DNA of 64,000 nt. Origin: Hippopus hippopus (Eukaryota; Mollusca; Bivalvia; Cardiida; Cardiidae). Shown one piece after another: positions 37,101 through 41,639 of the stretch. Numbering within the stretch: the stretch's first letter is position 1; every line of letters begins with the position of its first letter. The translations under genes were made by a program, and so were the position numbers. Location: positions 24,015,587 through 24,079,586 of the forward strand of contig OX328107.1 of NCBI GenBank assembly GCA_946811185.2. Direction: 5' to 3'. The notes under the pieces are model-generated. The model worked only from the letters and a program-made list of their open reading frames with translations. It did not search any database and was not told the origin of the DNA.

Positions 37101-38023
37101 ACATGTCTAACACTTTGTCATTGGTAGAAATAAAACAAACATACTGGATCACTCTATACAGGGATCATTGCTTCACTCTGTGAAATGATATTTTGATCCT
37201 TGCTTTGCAGAGGTAAGAAGACTTTGAAAACACTGTTGGAAAAAGAGAAAATGCTGGCAACCAGAATTTTCTCATTTTTCCAACAATGTTTCCTACCCTG
37301 TGAAATAGAAATTTCACGTTTTAAATAACACTGATGTCGTCGTCTGCAAAAGCTTTAAATTTTGACAAACTGGACAAGGCTAAAATATTTTCTTTGGTAA
37401 AGATTAAGGCAGGTGCTTGCCCAGTACAGGTATGTGAACAGTGTATGCCCAAATCTATTATAGAACAGGATTGAAAATAAGGTCACTCATTAACTGTATA
37501 CGAAATGACAAAATTTTAGACTTGTCTAAATTGAAAGTATTTTGCAGATGACAAAAATACACAAGGCTAAAAGGATTGAATTTTCTTTTAAGTGGGTAGA
37601 AAACATTGTGAGAAAAGGAGAGAATGCTTGTCACATGGATTTTCTCTTTTTCCAACAATTTTTTCAAGGGAATTCTAATACTGGATTTTTAGGTAAAGAG
37701 TTAATATTCCAGTGAGGCTCATGATTGCCCAGAACCTATTTGCATAAACGTATTTATATGTTTTTATATAGTCACTCTCCAACAGCACTTGAAAATTGAT
37801 TATGAGGGACAGTTGACAAGTCTGTTGTGTCATACTTACCTTGTATTTGAGAATTCTCTGAGTAAGTGTTTTTATCAAAACTGATGCTATAGGGTCCAAG
37901 GCCTTCTTGGTCCGCGAAACCATGCCCTGGAAACATACCTTCACAAGTACTACTAGGAGGTCCACTAGAGTACCCAAAAACACTAGGTACTACTAGCAGA
38001 AGTAGACTGATGCTTCTTAGCAT
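4037..38023 (-). CDS. FRRS1: FRRS1-like protein: Reeler, two DOMON domains, cytochrome b561 (19 coding exons, complete)
   Basis: Joining 19 exons gives 816 residues plus stop, with every intron GT-AG and every phase consistent. Residues 1-18 are a signal peptide (cleavage likely after VFG). Residues 19 to about 150 are a Reeler domain (CEGMFPGHG, FTGFFIQPR, VTFTWTAP, YWV). Residues 155-192 are a Thr/Pro/Gln linker. DOMON 1 spans about 193-356 and DOMON 2 about 392-550. A cytochrome b561 core follows, with helices near 588-608, 631-650, 667-686, 700-725, 731-755 and 789-811. Likely haem ligands are His587, His629, His666 and His702. The family is known for transmembrane electron transfer and ferric reduction; the extracellular DOMONs may carry haem or another redox cofactor. 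Human FRRS1 is about 590 residues with one DOMON, so this protein is longer by one DOMON. Function is inferred from family; domain order and splice fit are seen directly. Confidence 0.92.
4605..4797. mobile_element. M7 element
   Basis: Core palindrome GATTGGCTAAACCAAATAG with its inverse TTTAGCCAATC; the outer arms are also complementary (TCTAGATTGG-type stretches). Confidence 0.75.
4851..5001 (+). mobile_element. M1 with left-arm deletion
   Basis: TTAA at both ends, but much of the left arm and part of the core are missing. Confidence 0.75.
5030..5094 (-). CDS. FRRS1: FRRS1-like exon 18: hydrophilic loop
   Basis: Residues 760-781 (ERSEAYEMTSKGVYGDSQNA). A small hydrophilic exon between helices 5 and 6. 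Acceptor ACTTACAG, donor CAG/GTAAGA; phase 1 to 0. Confidence 0.85.
5142..5681 (+). mobile_element. M1 interrupted by a 0.3-kb repeat
   Basis: The left arm stops at GCAGACTACAC; the element resumes at TGTGGCTACACAATTG near 5519 and runs to GGTAAAGGGTTAA. Insert at about 5205-5517. Confidence 0.8.
5205..5517 (+). repeat. Mollusc-type interspersed repeat (probable LINE/SINE 3' piece)
   Basis: Contains TGACCTTGACCTTTGACC and a run of GGACAGACAG-type units, a style common in bivalve retroelement tails. Family not identified. Confidence 0.5.
5690..6110 (-). mobile_element. Two degraded M1 copies
   Basis: Hairpin cores near 5776-5823 and 5996-6050 with eroded arms. A G-run at 6131-6145 follows. 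Confidence 0.65.
6341..6545 (+). mobile_element. M1, right end lost
   Basis: Left TTAACTCTTTACCAAACGAC intact; right terminal sequence replaced after CTTCAGGGT. Confidence 0.78.
6676..6813 (-). CDS. FRRS1: FRRS1-like exon 17: end of helix 4 and helix 5
   Basis: Residues 714-759 plus one base. IVNIFSGTIL completes helix 4; YIRIILYVFVGWIVVMEVSF is helix 5; the exon ends with a basic HCRKK. Phase 1 to 1. Confidence 0.92.
6888..7109 (-). mobile_element. M1 element
   Basis: Minus orientation, right TTAA intact, core intact with one arm mismatch. Confidence 0.82.
7413..7512 (-). CDS. FRRS1: FRRS1-like exon 16: RPHPG loop and start of helix 4
   Basis: Residues 681-713 plus one base. RPHPGTKFRPLFNVFHWIFG is diagnostic of this family, with His702 as the fourth ligand. 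Phase 0 to 1. Confidence 0.92.
7679..7892 (-). mobile_element. M1 element
   Basis: Minus orientation with a clean hairpin core; right TTAA mutated to TTAC. Confidence 0.85.
8100..8265. repeat. M2 fragment
   Basis: GAGTGTAGATCAAAGATCAAAC and the opposite arm near 8220; the ends are weak. Confidence 0.55.
8286..8497 (-). mobile_element. M1 degraded copy
   Basis: Both arms are recognisable; the core has lost symmetry. Confidence 0.65.
8565..8993 (+). mobile_element. Two M1 copies sharing one TTAA
   Basis: Copies 8565-8793 and 8790-8993, same orientation, with TTAA at 8790-8793 serving both. Confidence 0.88.
9014..9085 (-). CDS. FRRS1: FRRS1-like exon 15: b561 helix 3
   Basis: Residues 657-680. 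FEKSHPIIGITVMALAVLN, with His666 as the third ligand. A short 72-nt exon with strong splice sites (TCCACAG, AAT/GTAAGT). Phase 0 to 0. Confidence 0.9.
9150..9459 (-). mobile_element. tRNA-derived SINE
   Basis: Minus orientation; same body as the 1.3-kb copy, with an ATTG-rich tail. Imperfect flanking repeat AGATTATTTAAA versus AGATTCTTTTAAA. Confidence 0.8.
9514..9920 (-). mobile_element. Two M1 copies sharing TTAA 9708-9711
   Basis: The first is complete; the second has a decayed core and lacks its right TTAA. Confidence 0.8.
10013..10241 (-). mobile_element. M1, intact reference copy in minus orientation
   Basis: TTAACCCATTACCACACAAT to GGTAATGAGTTAA, perfect core around GGTAACC. Confidence 0.92.
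10262..10490 (+). mobile_element. M1 element
   Basis: Plus orientation; left TTAG, right TTAA; core centre altered to GATTATC. Confidence 0.82.
10583..10905. repeat. Interspersed repeat with CGGACA-rich tail
   Basis: Ends TAATACCCCCGC and GCGGGGGTATAAC are inverted; ACGGACGGACACACGGACAG sits just before the right end. Confidence 0.5.
10953..11039 (-). CDS. FRRS1: FRRS1-like exon 14: b561 helix 2
   Basis: Residues 628-656. Begins IHRACM, where His629 is the expected ligand (HRA motif), then a hydrophobic helix ending FVHVEGYSE. Phase 0 to 0. Confidence 0.92.
11190..11400 (-). mobile_element. M1 degraded copy
   Basis: Core half near 11235-11270 and arm remnants only. Confidence 0.55.
11460..11545 (+). 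repeat. Degenerate tRNA-like fragment
   Basis: TAGAGCATTTGCC and GGATCAAATCCC resemble A and B boxes, but the rest does not fold as a tRNA. Confidence 0.35.
11579..11697 (-). CDS. FRRS1: FRRS1-like exon 13: b561 helix 1
   Basis: Residues 588-627. ATFMVTAWMFFASVGIFTAR followed by YFKG is a textbook DOMON-b561 first helix. The usual HG after the ligand is HA here. Phase 1 to 0. Confidence 0.92.
12046..12180 (-). mobile_element. M1, left half only
   Basis: Left TTAA and arm to mid-core; truncated before a T-run at 12188-12210. Confidence 0.7.
12270..12496 (+). mobile_element. M1 element
   Basis: Plus orientation, core intact, right TTAA intact. Confidence 0.85.
12540..13081 (+). repeat. Interspersed repeat (family of 48.0-48.6 kb) split by M1
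   Basis: Shares TTGGTGCCTAAGCAACC-like body and a GGCCTTTGGCCAGTGGAGCT end with the copy at 47993-48606. An M1 at 12767-12995 lies inside, followed by a CA/ATGC microsatellite at 12996-13030. Confidence 0.6.
12767..12995 (+). mobile_element. M1 nested element
   Basis: TTAA both ends, perfect core, but with the centre GGTAACC opposite to its orientation. Confidence 0.9.
13095..14090. mobile_element. Tc1/mariner-like non-autonomous element
   Basis: Inverted ends TTTTGCTTAGATTTTGGGAC and its near-complement at 14069-14088 are bounded by TA. Subterminal AGTATTGGGACA units occur at both ends. The interior has reading frames but no recognisable transposase. Confidence 0.65.
14132..14245 (-). CDS. 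FRRS1: FRRS1-like exon 12: DOMON-to-b561 linker and first haem His
   Basis: Residues 550-587 plus one base. GFIGKHTSRPL linker, an acidic GEEEDMEL patch, then VYLH with His587, the likely first b561 ligand just ahead of helix 1. Donor ATG/GTTAGC is weaker than the others. Phase 1 to 1. Confidence 0.88.
14292..14690 (+). mobile_element. M1 degraded copy followed by an intact copy
   Basis: 14292-14420 is eroded. 14462-14690 has TTAA at both ends and a perfect core. Confidence 0.82.
14804..15064. mobile_element. M5 element with two palindromic cores
   Basis: Ends GGCCTGCAACACAC and its inverse. Flanking AGTAT at 14799-14803 and 15065-15069 (target duplication). Two internal copies of a GCGCAGTCTGCGC-type palindrome. 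Confidence 0.8.
15147..15500 (+). mobile_element. M1 copy followed by a fragment
   Basis: 15147-15373 has TTAA at both ends. 15376-15500 is a core with a short right arm. Confidence 0.78.
15547..15795 (-). mobile_element. M1 degraded copy beside FRRS1-like exon 11
   Basis: The right arm ends about 35 bases from the exon 11 donor. The core is partly deleted. Confidence 0.65.
15830..16025 (-). CDS. FRRS1: FRRS1-like exon 11: DOMON 2, third part
   Basis: Residues 485-549 plus one base. DGIMTVEFAR, GRRKRA (520-523 RRKR), NTFFDMNQDW and LFYAEG align with exon 7. The FFAHG His of DOMON 1 is replaced (FYAEG), so DOMON 2 may bind its cofactor differently or not at all. Phase 0 to 1. Confidence 0.92.
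16058..16265. mobile_element. M2 element
   Basis: Ends CCTTAAACTGCTAA and TTAAGCAGCTTAGG; core with AAGATAAGACAGCACG and its inverse. Confidence 0.78.
16440..17210. repeat. Diverged tandem of about 150-bp units
   Basis: A phrase like CAAATATGAACCAAA and ATGGTTTGGAAAATGTGA recurs at about 16700, 16860, 17000 and 17170. The array ends at exon 10. Confidence 0.55.
17222..17317 (-). CDS. FRRS1: FRRS1-like exon 10: DOMON 2, second part
   Basis: Residues 453-484 (GSDYVMAMVPTNDG onward). Matches exon 6 in position and phase, but lacks the Cys of QCV in DOMON 1. Acceptor TTCACTAG, donor GAC/GTAAGT; phase 0 to 0. Confidence 0.9.
17421..18010 (-). mobile_element. Three M1 copies (one full, two partial)
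   Basis: 17421-17646 has a perfect core. 17658-17760 and about 17790-18010 are truncated or eroded. Confidence 0.75.
18165..18471 (-). mobile_element. tRNA-derived SINE with 16-bp target duplication
   Basis: Perfect ATATAAGTTGTAAGAA at 18149-18164 and 18472-18487, so the insertion is young. Box-like tRNA region at the right end (minus strand). Confidence 0.9.
18537..18735. mobile_element. M2 element
   Basis: Core GATCAGACTGCACAGAATG with its inverse; ends CCTTAACCTGGTAA and TTAGAAGGATAAGG. Confidence 0.82.
18792..18974 (-). CDS. FRRS1: FRRS1-like exon 9: DOMON 2, first part
   Basis: Residues 392-452. Cysteines 399, 405, 409 and 414 align with 200, 206, 211 and 215 of DOMON 1. Ends RYAAVALSSDDNM, with Met452 matching Met254. 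Phase 0 to 0. Confidence 0.92.
19020..19287 (-). mobile_element. M1 with a duplicated terminal stub
   Basis: A 38-base M1 end (19020-19057) is followed at TTAA by a complete copy, 19058-19287, suggesting insertion into an older M1. Confidence 0.82.
19284..19998. mobile_element. Three M1 copies, two sharing TTAA 19514-19517
   Basis: 19284-19517 plus, 19514-19738 minus, 19768-19998 minus. Cores carry a few substitutions. Confidence 0.82.
20124..20682 (+). mobile_element. Two M1 copies
   Basis: 20124-20351 and 20453-20682, both plus. The second has lost its left TTAA and has a GGTTTTC core centre. Confidence 0.82.
20700..21235. mobile_element. M1 ends flanking an unrelated foldback insert
   Basis: M1 terminal arms at 20700-20783 and 21168-21235 face each other. 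Between them lies an inverted repeat with AATGCATTTGAATTCAAATC and ATACTTTTAAAAGTATG. Confidence 0.65.
21330..21575 (-). repeat. Degenerate tRNA-derived SINE
   Basis: Minus strand: AGCTCAGTGGGTAGCATATC and CTGGTGACCTGG resemble the tRNA-like head; the body differs from the main SINE family. Confidence 0.5.
21620..21847 (+). mobile_element. M1 element
   Basis: Near-perfect core; right TTAA lies 25 bases from the exon 8 donor. Confidence 0.85.
21872..21978 (-). CDS. FRRS1: FRRS1-like exon 8: linker after DOMON 1
   Basis: Residues 356-391. Opens with GSIRMHSTLPVISQQKINF, the segment that normally joins a DOMON to b561 helix 1, then becomes a Thr/Pro spacer (TPTTTTPAP). Here it leads to a second DOMON instead. 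Its first half matches exon 12 (GFIGKHTSRPLISSRKADF). Phase 1 to 0. Confidence 0.88.
21985..22353. mobile_element. M1 partial (minus) and M1 full (plus)
   Basis: The left copy begins just upstream of the exon 8 acceptor. The right copy, 22143-22353, ends in TTAA. Confidence 0.75.
22381..22800 (-). mobile_element. M4 element, inverted copy
   Basis: Matches M4 at 45.6 kb in reverse: CATGCTTTCC end, GGAAACAGTAGTTC, GGGGTACGCCACGGGGAATT, then AAATTTATTTTATC. Much of the foldback arm is missing. Confidence 0.72.
23127..23574. mobile_element. Two M1 copies in opposite orientation sharing TTAA 23346-23349
   Basis: Minus copy then plus copy; the second is nearly consensus. Confidence 0.88.
23575..23835 (+). 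mobile_element. M1 degraded copy
   Basis: Left arm and right arm visible; the core contains an unrelated ATTTCTGACTATTC stretch. Confidence 0.55.
24030..24420 (+). mobile_element. M4 foldback element
   Basis: Hairpin 24059-24183 with arms of about 55 bases starting GGTGAAAGATTGAAATTTAT, then GGCGTACCCCCTCCGCATAA. Confidence 0.78.
24821..25019 (-). CDS. FRRS1: FRRS1-like exon 7: DOMON 1, third part
   Basis: Residues 290-355 plus one base. Contains NGIMGCTFTRKK, then GRRKRD (326-329 RRKR), then EWYLFFAHG. The tail His in FFAHG is a candidate second haem ligand. Counterpart of exon 11, which also carries RRKR in the same place. Phase 0 to 1. Confidence 0.92.
25050..25500. mobile_element. Two M1 copies sharing TTAA 25280-25283
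   Basis: A minus copy begins about 30 bases upstream of the exon 7 acceptor; the plus copy is more eroded. Confidence 0.8.
25535..25612. repeat. M2 fragment
   Basis: Eroded palindrome core only (GACAGTGTAAGGCAAGATAA and opposite arm). Confidence 0.5.
25617..25872. mobile_element. M3 element
   Basis: TGAGCTATGCTCTATGAAAA to GGGCATGGCTCA inverted ends; core GCGCAGTCTGCACAGGCTGA. Confidence 0.82.
25942..26290 (+). mobile_element. M6 foldback element
   Basis: Hairpin 25942-26062 from TTGGCGTTGAGATAAAATTT to its inverse, then a 230-bp tail ending GGGAGGTTATGTGATAAA. Other copies at 33.9-34.6 and 38.4-38.8 kb. Confidence 0.72.
26300..26909. mobile_element. Three eroded M1 copies
   Basis: Arms near 26300-26440 (plus), 26500-26725 (minus) and 26727-26909 (plus, right TTAA). 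Confidence 0.65.
26925..27123. mobile_element. M2 variant element
   Basis: Begins CCTTAAAGCTCC, core GATCAGACTGCACAAAATTT, ends at the TTAA used by the next M1. Confidence 0.72.
27120..27330 (-). mobile_element. M1 element beside exon 6
   Basis: Right TTAA lies 10 bases from the exon 6 donor, so the M1 end borders the splice site. Confidence 0.85.
27340..27444 (-). CDS. FRRS1: FRRS1-like exon 6: DOMON 1, second part
   Basis: Residues 255-289 (QNDSVSQCVSKDG onward). Typical DOMON continuation after the Met. Counterpart of exon 10. Acceptor CAATTTCAG, donor AAT/GTAAGT; phase 0 to 0. Confidence 0.9.
27809..28036 (-). mobile_element. M1 element
   Basis: TTAA both ends, near-perfect core. Confidence 0.9.
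28047..28165. repeat. M3 half element
   Basis: Core GCCTGCACGGACTGTGCAGG and right end AGATGCATTAAGCC to AAGGCTCA. Confidence 0.7.
28177..28615 (-). mobile_element. Two M1 copies sharing TTAA 28402-28405
   Basis: Same orientation. The second has the opposite core centre (GGTTACC). Confidence 0.85.
28618..28715. repeat. M2 fragment
   Basis: AGATTCAAGATCAGACAG and GTCCGATCTTGGTCTACAC arms. Confidence 0.6.
28862..28981. repeat. Hairpin with 45-base arms
   Basis: GGAATGAAGAG to its inverse at 28971-28981, with GTTTTCATGGAGATATGAAA mirrored inside. Likely a small foldback transposon. Confidence 0.75.
28985..29580. other. Intron sequence without recognised feature
   Basis: AT-rich, no M1 copies, no reading frame with protein-like composition. 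A T-run at 29452-29461 is the only simple feature. Confidence 0.5.
29585..30420. mobile_element. Composite inverted-repeat element
   Basis: A segment at 29590-29690 (GGATTTTTCAGAACGAGGCT) recurs inverted at 30095-30200. A near-perfect hairpin lies at 29821-29953 and a related half-hairpin at 30305-30415 (CTGCAGAACCAGT). Confidence 0.65.
29821..29953. repeat. Near-perfect palindrome, 58-base arms
   Basis: Arms from TTAACATGCTTGGGTACAAT to its inverse, one mismatch, spacer of about 17 bases. Confidence 0.9.
30433..30618 (-). CDS. FRRS1: FRRS1-like exon 5: DOMON 1, first part
   Basis: Residues 193-254. Four cysteines (200, 206, 211, 215), then FIAWENTG and YYTAIGFSQDPIM. Met254, at the end of the exon, sits where DOMON proteins such as cellobiose dehydrogenase and AIR12 use a haem-ligating Met. 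It is the counterpart of exon 9 (61 residues). Phase 0 to 0. Confidence 0.92.
30840..31400. mobile_element. Three M1 copies end to end
   Basis: Minus (to 30987), plus (30984-31190), minus (31187-31400). The last ends 14 bases from the exon 4 donor. Confidence 0.75.
31415..31580 (-). CDS. FRRS1: FRRS1-like exon 4: Reeler end and Thr/Pro linker
   Basis: Residues 137-192. Closes the Reeler (YTVVKNGNTYWV), then runs into a low-complexity stretch rich in Thr, Pro, Gln and Ser, likely an O-glycosylated stalk before DOMON 1. Acceptor TATTTATAG, donor ACT/GTAAGT; phase 2 to 0. Confidence 0.88.
31665..31907. mobile_element. M3 element
   Basis: TGAGTCATGCTCTGG and inverse GAGCATGGCTCA; core CAGCCTGTGCAAACTGCCCA. 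Confidence 0.78.
32325..32572. mobile_element. M3 element
   Basis: GAGCCATGCTCTGTGAAAAG start, GAGGTTGGCTCA end; core CATGTCAGCCTGCACAGGCT. Confidence 0.82.
32781..33302 (+). mobile_element. Two M1 copies
   Basis: 32781-32996 and 33080-33302, both plus. The second ends in TTAA 70 bases from exon 3. Confidence 0.8.
33370..33464 (-). CDS. FRRS1: FRRS1-like exon 3: Reeler VTFTWTAP segment
   Basis: Residues 106-136 plus two bases of codon 137. Carries VAISHKDK and VTFTWTAP, hallmark Reeler strands. Acceptor TTTTTTCAG, donor TTTGT/GTATGG; phase 0 to 2. Confidence 0.9.
33560..33930 (-). mobile_element. Two eroded M1 copies
   Basis: Core remnants near 33610-33670 and 33762-33815. Confidence 0.65.
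33945..34610 (+). mobile_element. M6 element interrupted by M1
   Basis: The M6 foldback arm (AGTTGGCATTTGAGATAGAA) is broken at a TTAA (33994-33997) by a partial M1 (to about 34136), then resumes to GGGAGGCTATGTGATAAA. Confidence 0.7.
34644..34774 (-). CDS. FRRS1: FRRS1-like exon 2: Reeler middle
   Basis: Residues 62-105. Contains the Reeler core FTGFFIQPRK and a Cys (NPCTSG) expected in this fold. Acceptor TTTTCCAG, donor GGT/GTAAGC; enters in phase 1, exits in phase 0. Confidence 0.9.
35011..35323. mobile_element. M2 element plus M2 fragment
   Basis: 35011-35222 is a full copy with a perfect GATCAGACTGCACG core; 35222-35323 is a second partial core. Confidence 0.82.
35327..35564 (-). mobile_element. 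M1 element
   Basis: TTAA both ends; core diverged. Confidence 0.8.
36027..36503. mobile_element. M3 element split by M1
   Basis: TGAGCCATGCTCTGTGAAAA at left, CCCCCTTTTCCTAGACATGG at right; M1 at 36253-36479 sits in the TTAA of the right terminal repeat. Confidence 0.88.
36253..36479 (-). mobile_element. M1 nested in M3
   Basis: TTAA duplicated cleanly on both sides; core nearly perfect. Confidence 0.92.
36579..37130 (+). mobile_element. M1 containing another M1
   Basis: Outer left arm 36579-36617 is continued by 36847 onward (GTAGATGACAAAATGTGG); the inner complete copy is 36618-36846. Confidence 0.85.
37195..37704. mobile_element. Two M1 copies
   Basis: 37195-37408 minus and 37490-37704 plus, both somewhat diverged. 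Confidence 0.75.
37840..38023 (-). CDS. FRRS1: FRRS1-like exon 1: signal peptide and start of Reeler
   Basis: Residues 1-61. The start is the only Met before a run of Leu/Val ending VFG. An acceptor CTTTCAG lies four bases before the ATG, at 38028-38030, so this exon is preceded by at least one unseen 5' noncoding exon. The Reeler opening (CEGMFPGHG, then PYSISF) is clear. Donor AAG/GTAAGT; exits in phase 1. Confidence 0.92.
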
Positions 38024-38064
38024 TTTTCTGAAAGATCATAGCAAAAAAGACTTATGTACATGTA

Positions 38065-38192
38065 TCAAACCCTTTACTATATAATCCTGTGTTTTAATGA
38101 CCTTGTGAGAAAAGGTTTCTGAAAACATAATCAGAAAAGGAGAAATTCCTTGTAGCAGACAATTTCTCCTTTTCAAACCATGTTTTCAACTA
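38065..38192 (-). mobile_element. M1 left half
   Basis: Starts 38 bases upstream of exon 1, in the presumed 5' intron; ends at the TTTTGGCC repeat. Confidence 0.7.
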
Positions 38193-38195
38193 GGG

Positions 38196-39060
38196 ACGAA
38201 CGTTTTGGCCATGGACGTTTTGGCCAAGACATTTTGGCCAAGACATTTTGACCACATACATTTTGGCCAAATGTTGTTTTAAAATAGAAAAATGCAATAA
38301 ATGTACTTTCTATGCATTTAAGAATACAGTTTTTGACAGAGAAAAGCACAGAAAGTTCTTTATTGCATTTTTCTGCTTTAGAATAATATTTGGCCAAAAC
38401 ATATACTAAATAAGAAATAAAAATATTTTTAACATAACCTCCCTTCTTTTCAGTGTAATATACCCATTATGAACCTTATAATCTAATACAAGTTTTATAT
38501 CACAAGTGTCTGATGTCACTTTTTTGACATCATTTTGTACGTATTTCATTGAAGAGAATGGGTTTTATGGATATTACTGTGGATGCATCTTCTGATCTAT
38601 AATTTGTGAAATATCGTATGTGATAAAAAGAATCTGACATTCATTGGCATTTGAGTTAAGATTTTATTAAACTTATCAAGAGAAAATGTAATTAAGCTCA
38701 CCAAAGGCTTGCTTAACACCACTTCCCCTAGACTCGTTTAATAAATTTTTTTCTGAAACGCCAACACATGTCAGATCCTATTTATCAATGCAGTAACTTT
38801 TTCTTTATTTCAGTATTATCAGTATTATCATATCTAACTCGACTGTGATCCAATAAATTTTAGTTTCACTTCATCCTTTAACAGACAATTTTTTCTTTTC
38901 CAACAATGTTTTCAGAAGATATTCACTGCCGACACTTCAAAACAGCATTTAGCCAAAATGTCCTACTTTGCACTTTCAGCTGGCCAAAACTTCTATCACC
39001 AAAACATCCTGGTCAAAACTTCCAGGCCAAAACATCTGTGGTCAAAATATCCTACCAATA
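38196..39060. mobile_element. Element with inverted TTTTGGCCA arrays, split by M6
   Basis: Arms 38200-38275 (TTTTGGCCAAGACA repeated) and 38945-39055 (GGCCAAAACTTC-type repeats) are inverted. M6 lies between, at about 38425-38785. Confidence 0.68.
38425..38785 (-). mobile_element. M6 element, inverted copy
   Basis: Reverse of the 25.9-kb copy: ACATAACCTCCC, later AAGATTTTATTAAACTTATC and ACGCCAACA. Confidence 0.72.
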
Positions 39061-39192
39061 CATTCATTTTCAACCTACTCAGAGATCTAAAGTTAATATG
39101 TACGGTCGTATACACGTAATTGGTCGTTTTCAGATACTTATGATTTGCAAGATTGTAAAACATGTTTTATGGAAAAGGGCTAAGTGGTGATT

Positions 39193-39600
39193 ACTTTACC
39201 TTTAACCAAACAATCCCATGTTTAATTGACCTTTAAGAAGACAGGCTTTGAAAACATTGGGGGAAAAGGAGAAAAATCTGATAACCAGCATTTTCTCATT
39301 TACTCACTGTTTTCTACCCTTCCAAATATAAATTTTAATTTTTGAGTCAAACTTGTTGTTTGCAAATACTTTCAATTTTCATAAGTCCAAAATGTTGTAG
39401 TTTGGTAAAGAGTTAAATTATTAACTCTTTACCACACAATCCCGACTTTTAACGACCCTGAAAAAGAAAGCTTTTTAAAACATTGTGGGAAAAGGAGAAA
39501 ATGCTGGTAACCAGCATTTTCTCCTTTTCCCACAATATTTTCTAACCTATCAGAGACAAAAATCATCATTTGAGCTACGTTTTTTTTTTATTTATAAAAT
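39193..39600 (-). mobile_element. M1 copy and M1 left two-thirds
   Basis: 39193-39416 and 39421-39600. The second has a perfect core but loses its right arm at a T-run. Confidence 0.82.
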
Positions 39601-39704
39601 TTATTGTGTCAATTCTCCACAGGCAGCATTATTGAACACTTTGAGAAAGATTATATTGAATGCAGAGTTAGATCCCAATCATCCATTGCTTCGTTTCCAA
39701 TGAA

Positions 39705-40386
39705 TTAACCCTTTACCAAACAACAAATTTGGACTTTTCTAAACTCAAAGCATCTGCAGACGACAAATACGATGTGGTTCAAATAGCAGAAATTGTTTTG
39801 AAAAGATAGAGAACATTGTGGGAAAAGGAGAAAATGCTGGTTACCAGCATTTTCTCCTTTTTCCCATAATGTTTTCACATGGTTTTCTTTCTCGGTGTTG
39901 TAAAAAGTCTGGAAGGAATTAACTCTTTACAGGTGATGAAATATGAAATTTGCCCAAATTGAAAGCATTTGCAGCAAACAAATTACATGTACACATAAAT
40001 GGGAGTAAAAAGATGAGATCTATTCCTTTAAGAAATTAAGAAATTGAGGGAAAAGAAGAAATTGCTGGTTTTTAGGATTCCCTCCTTTTTCCTCACTGTT
40101 TCTCGTGTTGTTTTCAAAAGCCTTCTCCCCTAGGGTGTGTCAAACAAGGGATTGTTTAATTAACTCTTTACCAAATAATCCCGACTTTTAACGACCCTGA
40201 GAAAGAAGCCTTTTGAAAACGTTGTGGGAAAAGGAGAAAATGCTGGTAACCAGCATTTTCTCCTTTTCCCTCAATGTTTTTTACCCTTCCTAAATAAAAT
40301 TTCAATTTTTCAGTCACATTTATTTTGTTGTCTGCAAATGCTTTCAATTTGGATGGTCTAAAATTTTCTCGTGTGGTAAAGGTTAA
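39705..40386. mobile_element. Three M1 copies chained by shared TTAA sites
   Basis: 39705-39922 plus, 39919-40163 plus, 40160-40386 minus; each junction has a single TTAA. Confidence 0.88.
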
Positions 40387-40454
40387 AGGTTAAACAAACT
40401 CTACTGTCATTGAAAAAACCAGTTTCAGATCAATAGCTTTCAATTCAACAAGTA

Positions 40455-40712
40455 TTAACCATTTCACACACAATCACGATTTTTAACGACCCTCAGAAAG
40501 ACAGCTTTTTGAAAACATTATGGAAAAAGGAGAAAATGCTGGTTACCAGCATTTTCTCCTTTTCCCACAATGTTTTCTACTCTCCCCAAAACAAATGTCA
40601 GTTTTTGAGTCACATTTATTTTGTCATCTGCAAATGCTTTCAATTTGGACTAGCCTAAAAACTGTCACTTGGATATGTCAAAAATTTTGTCATTGGGTAG
40701 AGAGATAACGGC
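40455..40712 (-). mobile_element. M1 with partly duplicated right arm
   Basis: Perfect core with GGTTACC centre. The right arm carries a repeated CACTTGGATATGTC-like segment. Confidence 0.82.
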
Positions 40713-40754
40713 TTTAGCCATTACAGCAAAGGCTAATTTTACAGCCAGTGAAAA

Positions 40755-40972
40755 CTATAAACCCTTGTAGCCCCTTTCCAAACTATAGTTGCCTTTGTAA
40801 CAAATGTAGATCAAGATCAGACTGCACAAAGATGCAGTCAGATTTTTTATCTACAATGTCCACTTTACAGAGATGTTCTTGACAAAATTCTCTTTAAAAT
40901 TGCAATAATTATTTGTCTTATTCCTAGACTGACAGTGTCTGCTGGGTTTGTTCGACACTCCATATTGAAAGG
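40755..40972. mobile_element. M2 variant element
   Basis: TAGCCCCTTTCC start, GATCAAGATCAGACTGCACA core. Confidence 0.68.
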
Positions 40973-41079
40973 ACAAAGTTTAGAACTAAAGAATATAGAT
41001 TTTTCTTTTATTCTGTAATGTCATGGAAAACATACTGGAAAAGAAGCAATCATTGTTTCAAATGCTACTTTTCTCTTTG

Positions 41080-41625
41080 ACAGCTGTAACCCCTCACCAG
41101 ACAATCCCTGTGTTTTTCAGTTGTAGATCTATTACTTTTGAGAACACTGCAAGAAAAGAAGAAAATGCTATCTCCCTTTCTCGCAATGGTTTTTACCACT
41201 TCACAGTCAAATACTGTATATCATCTGAGTAACATCAAACTTGATGTCTCAAAATCCTTTCCATTTGGACAAGTGTAAAATTTTGTTGTCTAATAGAGTT
41301 GACTGCAGGAGCTTTGTACAATAATTGGTTAACTTCTGGTATACTGGTATTATGTTCTATTAAATATTTACCAAACAATCTCCAGTTTTAACAACACTGG
41401 GGTAAAAGGCAGTAGAAAAAGTATTGCCTCCTTTACCCACAGTTTTTCTACCCATTCTGATACAAATCCAATCATTTGAGTATCATTTTATTTGCCATCT
41501 GCAAATGCTTTCAATTTGGACATGTCTAAATTTCTGTTGTTTGACAAGAATCAACACTTTACCACATGATAAAATGTTTGTTTCATCCATCTGGGAAGTA
41601 TTTGCAGACAACAAAATAACCCTCA
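41080..41625. mobile_element. Three eroded M1 copies
   Basis: About 41080-41305 and 41365-41555 minus, then a plus left arm to about 41625. Confidence 0.65.
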
Positions 41626-41639
41626 GAGCGCTGAATAAA

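Noticed and set aside
38173..38397. Open frame with repeated GQNV and WPKR
   Set aside because: It is the translation of the TTTTGGCCA minisatellite.
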